A program made the translations under genes and the position numbers. A stretch of DNA of 64,000 nucleotides from Neisseria dumasiana (GTDB lineage Bacteria > Pseudomonadota > Gammaproteobacteria > Burkholderiales > Neisseriaceae): NCBI RefSeq assembly GCF_022870885.1, contig NZ_CP091509.1, forward strand, positions 1,116,001-1,180,000, given 5' to 3'. The notes below the pieces were generated by a model. That model was not told the origin of the DNA. It ran no database searches and saw nothing but the letters and a program-made list of their open reading frames with translations. Shown piece after piece: positions 46,258 through 54,372 of the stretch (within the stretch, counting starts at the first letter, position 1; each line of letters starts with the position of its first letter).

Positions 46258-47799
46258 ATGTCTTTTCTAGATAAAGCCAACACCGTAGCCCCGCCCGGTT
46301 TCAATCGCTGGATGGTGCCGCCTGCGGCGTTGGCGGTTCATTTGTCTATCGGGCAGATTTATGCCTATTCCGTATTCAATGCCCCGCTTACTAAAATCAT
46401 CGGTATCACCGAGTCTGCGCCCGATGATTGGAAGCTGACCACGGTAGGTTGGGTGTTCAGCATTGCTTTGGCGGTGCTGGGGGCATCGGCTGCGCTGTTC
46501 GGCACTTGGATGGAGCGGGTAGGGCCGCGTAAAGCGATGTTTGTGGCAGCCTGTTGTTTCAGCTTGGGTTTTTTTGTGTCGGCACTAGGGGTTTACACCC
46601 ATAACCTGTGGTTGCTGTATCTCGGTAACGGCGTACTTGGCGGCGTAGGCTTGGGTTTGGGATATATCGGGCCGGTATCGACGTTAATGAAATGGTTTCC
46701 CGATAAACCCGGCATGGCAACCGGTTTGGCCATTATGGGATTCGGCGGCGGTGCGATGCTTGCGTCGCCTTTATCGGTAGCATTAATGAATGCTTTCAGC
46801 AGCGCCGATTCCACCGGTGTGGCGCAAACTTTTATCGTGCTCGGTATTTTCTATTTTATTTTCATGATGTTCGGTGTGTTTACCATTCGTGTACCGGCAG
46901 AAGGCTGGAAACCGAAAGGCTTTGTGCCGCCTGCCAAAACGAAAAAAATGGTCAGCAGCAGCCATGTGAATGCAGGGCAGGCGGTAAAAACGCCGCAGTT
47001 TTGGTTACTGTTTTTCATTTTGTGTTTGAATGTTACCGCCGGCATAGGTGTGCTCGGTCAGGCATCGGTGATGATTCAGGAGTTGTTTTCCGAAGCTTCG
47101 GTCGGTGCGGGTGCGGCGGTTGGCGCAGCCGCAGCAGCAGGGTTTGTCGGGTTGTTGAGTTTGTTTAATATGGGCGGCCGCTTTTTTTGGTCGAGCATTT
47201 CCGACAAAATCGGCCGCAAGCATACCTATACGCTGTTTTTTGTGCTGGGCTCGCTGCTTTATTTTGCTGTTCCGTCTATCGGCGAGAGCGGTAGCAAGGG
47301 GCTGTTTGTTATCGGGTTCTGCATCATTATGTCGATGTATGGCGGCGGTTTCGCAGCGATTCCGGCCTATTTGAAAGATTTGTTCGGCACTTATCAAGTC
47401 GGCGCGATTCACGGACGGCTGTTGCTGGCGTGGTCTGCCGCCGCCGTGTTGGGGCCTGTGTTGGTTAACTATATCCGCCAAGGGCAAATTAACAGCGGCG
47501 TACCTGCCGCACAGGCATACAGTATTACCATGTATATCATGGCCGCTTTGCTGATTATCGGTTTGTTGTGCAACCTATCGGTGAAGCCGGTGCATGAGAA
47601 ACACCATGATAAAAGCGTGAAAGATGCGGCTCAAAGCCACAATCCCGACGACGAAACCACCTTGTCGGATGCTTATCTGGCAGCCGAAGAAGTGTCGCAC
47701 GGTGGTGTGCGTGTGTGGTGGCGTTGGGCGTTGGCAGGTGTGCCGTTGGCTTACGGCGTGGTTATGGTGTTTGTAAAAGTAATGGATTTGTTCCGCTGA
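46258..47799 (+). CDS. OFA-family MFS transporter
   Basis: A 513-residue inner-membrane carrier with 12 predicted helices plus a cytosolic loop at the C-terminus (about 440-490) and one more helix at the end. The N-terminus (MVPPAALAVHLSIGQIYAYSVFNAPLTK), GPRKAMFVAACCFSLGFF and GVGLGLGYIGPVSTLMKWFPDKPGMATGLAIMGFGGGA are typical of the oxalate/formate antiporter family. Members carry oxalate/formate, lactate or other monocarboxylates; the substrate is not determined. AAAGGAATGTT precedes the ATG. The Cas6 relic begins about 50 bp downstream. Confidence 0.87.
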   Translation: MSFLDKANTVAPPGFNRWMVPPAALAVHLSIGQIYAYSVFNAPLTKIIGITESAPDDWKLTTVGWVFSIALAVLGASAALFGTWMERVGPRKAMFVAACCFSLGFFVSALGVYTHNLWLLYLGNGVLGGVGLGLGYIGPVSTLMKWFPDKPGMATGLAIMGFGGGAMLASPLSVALMNAFSSADSTGVAQTFIVLGIFYFIFMMFGVFTIRVPAEGWKPKGFVPPAKTKKMVSSSHVNAGQAVKTPQFWLLFFILCLNVTAGIGVLGQASVMIQELFSEASVGAGAAVGAAAAAGFVGLLSLFNMGGRFFWSSISDKIGRKHTYTLFFVLGSLLYFAVPSIGESGSKGLFVIGFCIIMSMYGGGFAAIPAYLKDLFGTYQVGAIHGRLLLAWSAAAVLGPVLVNYIRQGQINSGVPAAQAYSITMYIMAALLIIGLLCNLSVKPVHEKHHDKSVKDAAQSHNPDDETTLSDAYLAAEEVSHGGVRVWWRWALAGVPLAYGVVMVFVKVMDLFR

Positions 47800-47851
47800 T
47801 ATAGCCAATCAACTTATTGTTAAACCGGAGCAGGCAACAAATACTGAAAGG

Positions 47852-48172
47852 TCTCAGCTGGTCAGACGCACCTCGACGTTCGCCACCCTATACTGGCAGA
47901 ACTTGGAAACCGATTACCCAAGCTTGATGCAGGCCGCAGCACACATAAAAAGCCGCCACCAACTGCAATGGCTGGACTGGAGCCGCTATTCAACCCGCCA
48001 ACAACAGCACATCAACTTAGGCGGAGCCATAGGCACTTGGCAATTTCAAGATTTACCGCTACCATTCAGCCAACTGCTCCATCTCGGACAATGGTTGCAC
48101 ATAGGCAAAGAAACCGTGTTCGGCTACGGACGCTACAAGATAAAAGAGGTTAACCCATGTTTAACTTTGTAA
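47852..48172 (+). pseudogene. cas6: Cas6 (RAMP crRNA endonuclease) C-terminal remnant
   Basis: An open frame without a proper start encodes LVRRTSTFATLYWQNLETDY, then LQWLDWSRYSTRQQQHINLG, GAIGTWQFQDLPLPFSQLLH and LGQWLHIGKETVFGYGRYKI. The RYS-x-RQ, GG-x-x-G and LG-x-x-LH-x-GK-x-T-x-FG-x-GRY pattern is the C-terminal half of the Cas6 family that processes crRNA in class 1 (type I/III) CRISPR systems. About 100 residues remain of roughly 220-270, so it is a 5'-truncated relic. Two identical 36-bp repeats lie 66 bp downstream, which corroborates the call. Confidence 0.72.
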
Positions 48173-48243
48173 ACTTTGAAAAGATTGGAAACCCCGTTTC
48201 CAACCCACTGACTTTAAAAGGAGAAAAACAGACCTGCGATTGA
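48157..48243 (+). other. 28-codon frame overlapping the cas6 end, possible truncated next gene
   Basis: An ATG at 48157, within the end of the Cas6 frame, opens MFNFVNFEKIGNPVSNPLTL and continues to a stop at 48241-48243, whose bases belong to the first CRISPR repeat. The overlap looks like an operon junction, so this may be the start of a lost downstream cas gene. It could equally be chance; no family is recognisable. Confidence 0.25.
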
Positions 48244-48342
48244 AAACAAAGCCCCACCATTCGGGGATTAGGCTGAAAGTATCATGGTCAATCGTGTAGG
48301 TGATATATTGAAAACAAAGCCCCACCATTCGGGGATTAGGCT
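48239..48342 (+). CRISPR. Relic class 1-type CRISPR, two repeats and one spacer
   Basis: Two identical 36-bp repeats (48239-48274 and 48307-48342) start ATTGAAAACAAAGCCCC and end ATTCGGGGATTAGGCT, with a CCCC...GGGG palindromic core, and flank a 32-nt spacer (48275-48306). The 29 nt after the second repeat (48343-48371) may be a further spacer cut off by the IS1016 remnant. The repeat is unrelated to the II-C repeat at 21355, and it sits next to a Cas6 relic. Strand is arbitrary. Confidence 0.75.
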
Positions 48343-48371
48343 TAGTTGCCAAGGCCGCGCCTAAAAATTAA

Positions 48372-48748
48372 AGGGCTGAAGTAGATTAGCCCTAAATCTC
48401 ACACCAAAGCCGCAGAATTTTTAGCTGCTGCTTTGCTGTCCCAAAATTAAAACGAAACTCGCATTCTTTCAAGAATAGAGGAAAAGACTTTCGGTCAATG
48501 CCATTATATTTGCGCAAGACACGCTTGGCCTGATTCCAGAAATTCTCAATGCCGTTGATGTGGTTTTGCCTCTCGGCAAATGCCTTACTGTGGTTAATCC
48601 TGTGATGGTGAAAACCGCTGACATCCAGTACGTCGTAACTGCTCAAGCTGCCCGTATAAACCACGCTGTCCGGCATAATTTTCTTTGTAATAACAGGAAA
48701 TAAACTTGGGGCTGACGTAGATTAACTGCGCATGACTGCTAATCTACT
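48372..48748 (-). mobile_element. Truncated IS1016-like copy
   Basis: Begins AGGGCTGAAGTAGATTAGCC (a degraded element end) and encodes on the minus strand the C-terminal 94 residues of the transposase (MPDSVVYTGSLSSYDVLDVS ... ECEFRFNFGTAKQQL). The N-terminal half is missing. Near 48708 an end sequence GGGGCTGACGTAGATTA appears in the opposite orientation, so the element is rearranged as well as deleted. It truncates the relic CRISPR array on its right side. Confidence 0.8.
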
Positions 48749-48819
48749 CAAGCTTCCCATTATTATGGTAATTTACATGGTAATATCATCTTGTTGTTAG
48801 TCAGTACATTGCCATTTTC

Positions 48820-50823
48820 ATGAAACTCAATCCCCAGCAACAACAAGCCGTGCAATATCTCGGCGGCCCCCTGCTCGTTTTGGCAGGTGCGGGCAGCGGT
48901 AAAACCGGTGTGATTACCCAGAAAATCAAATACTTGATTACGCAAGTAAATTATCCTGCCCACCACATCGCCGCCATCACGTTTACCAACAAAGCCGCTA
49001 AAGAAATGCAGGAGCGTGTGGGCAAAATGTTGCCGAAAAGCCAAACGCGCGGCTTAACCATCTGTACTTTCCATTCGCTCGGTATGCGCATTTTGCGCGA
49101 AGAAGCCGCCAACATCGGTTACAAGAAAAACTTTTCTATTCTCGACGGCACCGACAGCGCCAAAATCATCAACGAGCTGCTCGGCAGCACCGGCAAAGAA
49201 GCGGTGTTCAAAGCCCAGCACCAAATTTCCCTGTGGAAAAACGATTTGAAAACGCCCGAAGAGATTCTTCAGACGGCCTCCAACGAGTGGGAAAGCCAAA
49301 TGGCGAAAGTGTATGCCGGCTATCAGGCCACGCTGGAGAGCTATCAAGCCGTCGATTTCGACGACTTAATCCGCCTGCCCGCCGTGCTGTTGCAGCAAAA
49401 CAGCGAAGTGCGCCACAAATGGCAGCTCCGCCTGCGCTATCTGCTGGTGGACGAATGCCAAGACACCAACGCCTGCCAATACACTTTGATGAAGCTGCTC
49501 ACCGGCGCGGAAGGCATGTTTACCGCCGTGGGCGACGACGACCAATCCATCTACGCATGGCGCGGCGCAAACATGGAAAACCTGCGCCAAATGCAGGAAG
49601 ACTATCCGCAGATGAAGGTAATCAAGCTGGAGCAAAACTACCGCTCCACCGCGCGGATATTGAAAGTGGCCAACAAGGTGATTGAAAACAACCCCAAGCT
49701 GTTCAAAAAAACCTTGTGGTCGCAGTTCGGCATGGGCGAACACATCAAAATCGTCGCCTGCCAGCATGAACAACACGAGGCCGAATGGGTGGTGAGTCAA
49801 ATCGTGAAACAAAAACTGGTGGGCGGCGACAAAACCCGATACGCCGATTTCGCCGTCCTCTACCGCGGCAACCATCAGGCGCGGGTGTTTGAAGAAGCCT
49901 TGCGCAGCGCGCGCGTACCTTACCAGCTTTCAGGCGGCCAGAGTTTTTTTGATAAAGCCGAAATCAAAGACGTATTGTCCTACATCCGCCTGCTTGCCAA
50001 TCCTAACGACGACCCCGCCTTTTTACGCGCCGTTACCACGCCCAAACGCGGCATCGGCGAAGCCACGCTCGGCAAACTCAACACCTATGCCCACAGCCAC
50101 GAATGCAGCCTGTATGAAGCCGCGTTAAACCCCGAAGCACAGGCCGTCTTAAACGCCCAAAACCGCGAGCATCTGCAACAATTCATGGCCTTGATGGAAG
50201 ATTACCGCGCCCGTGCCGAACACGACGACGCGGGCGAACTCGTCAACAACCTGCTGGCCGACATCGCCTACGAAGCCCATCTGCTCGGCAGCGAAGAAGG
50301 CAAGGCCGGCGAAATCAAATGGCGCAACGTTACCGACCTCACCGACTGGCTGGCGCGCAAAGGCGGGCAAGACGGCAAAAACATCATCGAAATCGCCCAA
50401 ACCATCGCCCTGATGACCTTGCTCGAAGGCAAAAACGAAGAAGAAACAGATGCGGTCAAACTTTCCACCCTGCATGCCTCCAAAGGCTTGGAATATCCGT
50501 ATGTGTTTCTCGTCGGCTGCGAAGAAGGCATGCTGCCCCACGCCGACAGCATCGAAGAGAGCAACGTCGAAGAAGAGCGGCGTTTGATGTATGTAGGCAT
50601 CACCCGCGCCAAACGCCAACTTACGCTCACCCATTGCGTGAAGCGTAAACGGCAAGGCACATGGCAGTTTCCCGACCCCAGCCGCTTTATCGACGAAATG
50701 CCGCAGGAAGATTTGAAAATCCTCGGCAGAAAAGGCGGCGAGCCGATTGTGAGTAAGGAAGAAGGCAAGAGCAACTTGGCCGGTTTGCGGGCGATGCTGG
50801 AGTCTAAAATGAAAAAGGTATAG
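48820..50823 (+). CDS. rep: ATP-dependent DNA helicase Rep
   Basis: A 667-residue superfamily 1A helicase. Motif I is LVLAGAGSGKTGVI (about residues 20-33), Ia TFTNKAAKEMQERV, II LLVDECQDTN, III VGDDDQSIYAWRGA, IV LEQNYRST, V LSTLHASKGLEYPYVFLVG and VI YVGITRAKRQL. The size and the MKLNPQQQQAVQYLGGPLLV start fit Rep rather than UvrD or PcrA. Rep unwinds ahead of replication forks and helps clear bound proteins. A DUS is embedded at about 49269. A bidirectional terminator follows. Confidence 0.95.
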   Translation: MKLNPQQQQAVQYLGGPLLVLAGAGSGKTGVITQKIKYLITQVNYPAHHIAAITFTNKAAKEMQERVGKMLPKSQTRGLTICTFHSLGMRILREEAANIGYKKNFSILDGTDSAKIINELLGSTGKEAVFKAQHQISLWKNDLKTPEEILQTASNEWESQMAKVYAGYQATLESYQAVDFDDLIRLPAVLLQQNSEVRHKWQLRLRYLLVDECQDTNACQYTLMKLLTGAEGMFTAVGDDDQSIYAWRGANMENLRQMQEDYPQMKVIKLEQNYRSTARILKVANKVIENNPKLFKKTLWSQFGMGEHIKIVACQHEQHEAEWVVSQIVKQKLVGGDKTRYADFAVLYRGNHQARVFEEALRSARVPYQLSGGQSFFDKAEIKDVLSYIRLLANPNDDPAFLRAVTTPKRGIGEATLGKLNTYAHSHECSLYEAALNPEAQAVLNAQNREHLQQFMALMEDYRARAEHDDAGELVNNLLADIAYEAHLLGSEEGKAGEIKWRNVTDLTDWLARKGGQDGKNIIEIAQTIALMTLLEGKNEEETDAVKLSTLHASKGLEYPYVFLVGCEEGMLPHADSIEESNVEEERRLMYVGITRAKRQLTLTHCVKRKRQGTWQFPDPSRFIDEMPQEDLKILGRKGGEPIVSKEEGKSNLAGLRAMLESKMKKV

Positions 50824-51018
50824 GAAAAAGAATTTGAGGCCGTCTGAAACGGCATTATTTGCAGATATGGCTGATTCGTAGCGGAAATACAGTTTGGTTG
50901 GGGAGCTTGCAGGCAGTTTCTAATACAAATTGGGTGTGCAGGCAGCAACGTCGTAGCAAAATTGGAGTTTATTTGCCATAGAATGGTCAACGCAAATCTA
51001 AATCGAATTGAATGATTT

Positions 51019-51051
51019 AAAAAGCCTGATGTATCCAACATCAGGCTTTTT
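51019..51051. terminator. Bidirectional terminator, rep - ansA
   Basis: AAAAAGCCTGATG (51019-51031) and CATCAGGCTTTTT (51039-51051) form a perfect 13-bp stem with A- and T-tails on either side, between convergent genes. Upstream, 50941-50985 carries a Correia-like fragment GCAGCAACGTCGTAGCAAAA. Confidence 0.9.
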
Positions 51052-51079
51052 TATATTATTAGCTAATAAAGCCAAGGTG

Positions 51080-52075
51080 TTATAGTAAATTCAGCGTTTC
51101 CAGTTTTTGTTGAAGCTGTTTGTTGTCGAGACCGTTGCTGACGGCGAGTGTGAGCAGAACGAGTGCCGTTTCTAAATTGGCCTTGCCTCCGTTTACAACA
51201 CCTGCCTGCCGCAACGCACTGCCTTGTGCATACACAGCAGCCGCATTGCCTTGTTTGGCTTGGCTGATATTGAGCACTAACTTTCCGCGTGAAGTCAAAT
51301 CGTTAACTGCCTGAATAAAATCCCGGTCAGACGGTGCATTGCCGTGGCCGTAGCTTTGCAGAATCACAGCATCGGCATTGCGGTAAAGGCCGTCTGAAAA
51401 AGACTGTGCCGAAAAGCCCGGCACAAGCGTGTGGCAAACCACTTTGGCTTGTGTGTCGAGTACAGGGAAGGGCGTGTGTAATGCGGCGGATGTTTTTTCA
51501 GACGGCCTTTTGTTCACATGCCGCCAACCGCATTCGGGCGACCATATTGCGATTGTGCCGAAATGGGGGTTATCAAAGCCGTCGGCCTGCTCGGTGCTGA
51601 TTTTGCTGCTGCCTACGGCCTGAAAAAGTTTACCGTTGAAAGCAATAACCGTTTCGGACAGGTTTAATTCAAACGCTGCAACGGCGGTAGCTAAGTTTAA
51701 AGGGGCATCGCTGTGTTGGGCATTGTAAGGCCATTGCGAGCCGGTGATCACAATCGGAAGTTTCAAATCGGGCAGGGTAAGGGTGAAAAGATTGGCCGTG
51801 TAAGCCAGGGTGTCGGTGCCGTGAAGCACCAATATGCCGTCGTATGTACGGGCTTTTTCTTTGAGCAATTCCAACCAGTTGTGCCAATCGGACAGGGTGA
51901 CGGCCGAAGAATCAATTAAGGGATTGCAGATGTGCCAGTCGAACGAATAGTTATCTGCAAACGGTATCAGGGCCTTTTCAGCCAAAGCGGTATCAGGGCT
52001 GAGCCCTTGCGGGGTTTGGCGCATTCCGATGGTGCCGCCGGTATAAAGCACAAAGATTTTTTTTCGGGTAGTCAT
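51080..52075 (-). CDS. ansA: Asparaginase (type I)
   Basis: Hydrolyses asparagine to aspartate and ammonia. The 331-residue enzyme has both active-site threonine motifs, VLYTGGTIGM (near residue 12) and VLHGTDTLAYTA (near 84), and no signal peptide, so it is the cytoplasmic type I. Two oppositely oriented DUS cores are inside the gene (51389-51398 and 51497-51506) and are translated as FSDGL and RPSEK, the latter in a surface-like segment RHVNKRPSEKTSAALH. A DUS hairpin precedes it at 52108. Confidence 0.94.
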   Translation of the reverse strand: MTTRKKIFVLYTGGTIGMRQTPQGLSPDTALAEKALIPFADNYSFDWHICNPLIDSSAVTLSDWHNWLELLKEKARTYDGILVLHGTDTLAYTANLFTLTLPDLKLPIVITGSQWPYNAQHSDAPLNLATAVAAFELNLSETVIAFNGKLFQAVGSSKISTEQADGFDNPHFGTIAIWSPECGWRHVNKRPSEKTSAALHTPFPVLDTQAKVVCHTLVPGFSAQSFSDGLYRNADAVILQSYGHGNAPSDRDFIQAVNDLTSRGKLVLNISQAKQGNAAAVYAQGSALRQAGVVNGGKANLETALVLLTLAVSNGLDNKQLQQKLETLNLL

Positions 52076-52107
52076 AGTGTTGTGTGTTATGAATTGGATG
52101 TTTAATC

Positions 52108-52138
52108 GAGGCCGTCTGAAAAATCTTCAGACGGCCTC
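52108..52138 (-). terminator. DUS hairpin between DUF3465 gene and ansA
   Basis: GAGGCCGTCTGAA and TTCAGACGGCCTC arms; on the minus strand it would end the DUF3465 gene transcript. Confidence 0.65.
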
Positions 52139-52147
52139 TAGGGGATT

Positions 52148-52612
52148 TTATTGATAAATCACACCGTTGTGTTTTAACCAGCCGTCAGGATGCCTGCCTT
52201 GAGGGTCGTGATGCGTCCAATGAATCACGCCGCCTTTTTCCGACCATTCGTATTCGCCGTAAAAAGCTACCGTATCGCCTTTTTTCAAGCCTTTGATTTT
52301 AGGGGCGAGATCAATGTTGTGGGCGATCAAAAGGCTTTGTCCGCTACTGAGTTTCACAATAAACCGTTGATGGCGTGAGCCTTTATTATCGTCGGGAAGG
52401 GTTTTGCTCACTCTGCCGCTGCCCTCAACCTGAATATTGCTTTGACGTTGTTCAAACGCTTTTCGGAGAGTTGTTTCGGCAGCTTCGCTTCTATTCGCCG
52501 ATGACACAGATGATGGGGACTCGGTTTGGTGTCGGGAGTGTTGTTGATAAAAATATTGGGAACCGAATAGCGCGGCGGCGATGACGGCAGGTAAAATCCA
52601 ATTTTTTGTCAT
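52148..52612 (-). CDS. DUF3465 family exported protein
   Basis: A 154-residue protein with an N-terminal signal anchor (MTKNWILPAVIAAALFGSQY) and a compact domain: VEGSGRVSKTLPDDNKGSRHQRFIVKLSSGQSLLIAHNIDLAP, KKGDTVAFYGEYEWSEKGGVIHWTHHDPQGRHPDGWLKHNG. This H-Q-R-F and WTHHDP...H-x-x-GWL pattern is that of DUF3465, an OB-fold-like periplasmic family of unknown function. Monocistronic. Confidence 0.85.
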   Translation of the reverse strand: MTKNWILPAVIAAALFGSQYFYQQHSRHQTESPSSVSSANRSEAAETTLRKAFEQRQSNIQVEGSGRVSKTLPDDNKGSRHQRFIVKLSSGQSLLIAHNIDLAPKIKGLKKGDTVAFYGEYEWSEKGGVIHWTHHDPQGRHPDGWLKHNGVIYQ

Positions 52613-52996
52613 GAGCGAAGATTCCGGTATGTATTTTGTGAATAAGAGATATCGCGGTTAACAAGTTGAGGTTCGTGCAAAATCTTCAAATGTGGATGCA
52701 GTAAAAGGCATAACAGCCCGGCAGATGCAGACATATCATATAGATAGTGTAAGCAAGCGAGCAGCGCACAACGCTGAAATGTGCCGCAGCCGAAGGGCAA
52801 AGCTTTCAAGTTTTGAAAACCCAACATCGGTGTTCGATAGCCGGTTGTCGGCCGTATGCTTTGAATGCAATGGGCAACCGCTTGCGGCTGAAACATTTTG
52901 TTTTCTATTTAAATATCCGGCCGCCGTATGGGGAACACGGCGGCCGGAGAGAATATCCAGATGTTTTCAGACGGCCTCTAACCAAAATATCAATTA
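52613..52996. other. Intergenic region without a gene
   Basis: 384 bp between two minus-strand genes. Part of it (about 52680-52830) has the GATGCAG / GCGCACAACGC composition of the AAACCTTTGC-type elements (AAAATCTTCAAATGTGGATGCAG resembles the inverse of the end near 46200). It has a DUS at about 52965 and a GGCCGCCGT / ACGGCGGCC hairpin at about 52920-52945. I see no gene. Confidence 0.4.
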
Positions 52997-53830
52997 TCAG
53001 CGGTTATATTTCAAACTGTATTTAATCTCCGACATAGCGGCTTTTAAATTGTAGTCCAAAATCTCATCTACAATGGCGGGGGTTTGTTCGTTTAACATTT
53101 GTTGAAGCTGGTAAGTAAGGGCAGCGGTTTGTTTCTGTACCGCTACGCGTACCATGCCTGCTACCGCATCAGTCAAGTGAGGGCGCAAACGGCGGCTCAA
53201 ACGCTCCAGTAATTCTTGTTCCGACAAACACATCACAGGTTTGCGCGGATCAACCTGTGGATTAATCACTTTTACCGTTACCGGCAGCCAATCTTCTGCC
53301 TGAACGTCAGCTTCAAAAGCATTTTCAGTCTGCTCTTCCGAATGCTCTGCTGTTTGACGGCCTGAACGTAAATTTTCAACTTCGTGGGGGCGGTCAAAAG
53401 AAACCGTTTGACGTTTGGGGTTGAGCCAAACCGTGCGGGTGTTTTCGATATTTTTATCGTCTATTCGTGCAGATTGGAGGGCAGTTTGGGCGGCAAGCCA
53501 GTCTTCTTGCAATAAAACAGTGGTATCGGTTTCCGCAGTAATATTTTCCGAAAATAGGTCGTTATGCTCCTTTTGCCATTGTTGCAGATATTCACGCAAC
53601 ATCTTCTCAGCCGCACGCGCACTCAATTGCGCTTCCGTCGGTGTCGGTTTGGAAGAAGCCGGTTGGTAAGACGGGGCGACACTTTGAGGAGCAGAGCGGG
53701 AAGGAGCAGGTGTTTCACGCGCCGTATTGCGTTGCTGGCGCAATTGTTCCAAACCGCGTTCCCAGTCGAATTCATCTTCTCCGTTTTGCGTATCGGGTTT
53801 TGTATGATCATGATAACGTGGATTATTCAT
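52997..53830 (-). CDS. Conserved-looking hypothetical protein, disordered N-terminus
   Basis: A 277-residue soluble protein I do not recognise. Residues 1-75 are polar and Pro/Ser/Gln-rich, after a short helix FDWERGLEQLRQQRN. About 80-110 are helical (AEKMLREYLQQWQKEHNDLF). The C-terminal third is a helical domain LSEQELLERLSRRLRPHLTDAVAGMVRVAVQKQTAALTYQL QQMLNEQTPAIVDEIL, which resembles membrane-proximal or oligomerising helices without being hydrophobic enough to span a membrane. No signal peptide. Codon use matches its neighbours. It is divergent from the small gene at 54011. Confidence 0.75.
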   Translation of the reverse strand: MNNPRYHDHTKPDTQNGEDEFDWERGLEQLRQQRNTARETPAPSRSAPQSVAPSYQPASSKPTPTEAQLSARAAEKMLREYLQQWQKEHNDLFSENITAETDTTVLLQEDWLAAQTALQSARIDDKNIENTRTVWLNPKRQTVSFDRPHEVENLRSGRQTAEHSEEQTENAFEADVQAEDWLPVTVKVINPQVDPRKPVMCLSEQELLERLSRRLRPHLTDAVAGMVRVAVQKQTAALTYQLQQMLNEQTPAIVDEILDYNLKAAMSEIKYSLKYNR

Positions 53831-54010
53831 TATTGATTATTCACTTTCATTCGGAGTCTGGCGGTATGTGTACCGTGTTCATTACGGTATATCCAAAACT
53901 GTTCGCCGGCTATTGCAACCAGGCCGCCGTCGAACCGCAGTATTTTTAAATCCTATATTTTAAATCCTATATAATGTTTTATTTTAACAGAATTTATAGA
54001 AGGAAAAATC

Positions 54011-54262
54011 ATGAGCAGCATTGAGCAGCGTTTAGAATACTTAGAAGAAGCATACGATGTTTTACGTATGCAAAATCATGTACTTTCAACAGCCTTCAAA
54101 GGCATGGTAAGAGCCTTGCCTGCAGAAATCGCGCAAGATGTAGTGGAATCGGTGCAATTGGCTTTCGAAGATGCTTTAGCCGAGTTAAATTATGAAGACA
54201 GCCCTCATGTGGATTTATTTCATGATGTCACTTATGCTTTTTTTAGAGAAAAAGAGCGTTAA
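54011..54262 (+). CDS. Small hypothetical coiled-coil protein
   Basis: An 83-residue acidic protein, MSSIEQRLEYLEEAYDVLRM, with a predicted N-terminal coiled coil (SlyX-like spacing of L residues), a middle helix (ALPAEIAQDVVESVQLAFEDALAEL) and a short aromatic C-terminus (VDLFHDVTYAFFREKER). GAAGGAAAAATC is the RBS. I do not recognise the family. Net negative charge and small size recall anti-CRISPR or phage proteins, but there is no phage context and no match to the AcrIIC sequences I remember. Confidence 0.7.
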   Translation: MSSIEQRLEYLEEAYDVLRMQNHVLSTAFKGMVRALPAEIAQDVVESVQLAFEDALAELNYEDSPHVDLFHDVTYAFFREKER

Positions 54263-54372
54263 GATTTAAGCGGAAGCCGTAAAACCGACAGGGCGGTTTA
54301 TTTACGTTGTTTTGAATAACTTAATAATTGCTTAATGATTATGGCTGCCAAACCAATTTTAGGTCGTCTGAA

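Noticed and set aside
45978..46274. 98-codon frame upstream of the OFA transporter
   Set aside because: It crosses a degenerate repeat element end and overlaps the transporter start; no conserved motif.
54011..54262. Small acidic protein considered as an anti-CRISPR (AcrIIC-like)
   Set aside because: It does not resemble the AcrIIC1-5 sequences I remember, has no Aca-type HTH neighbour and no prophage context, and is 30 kb from cas9.
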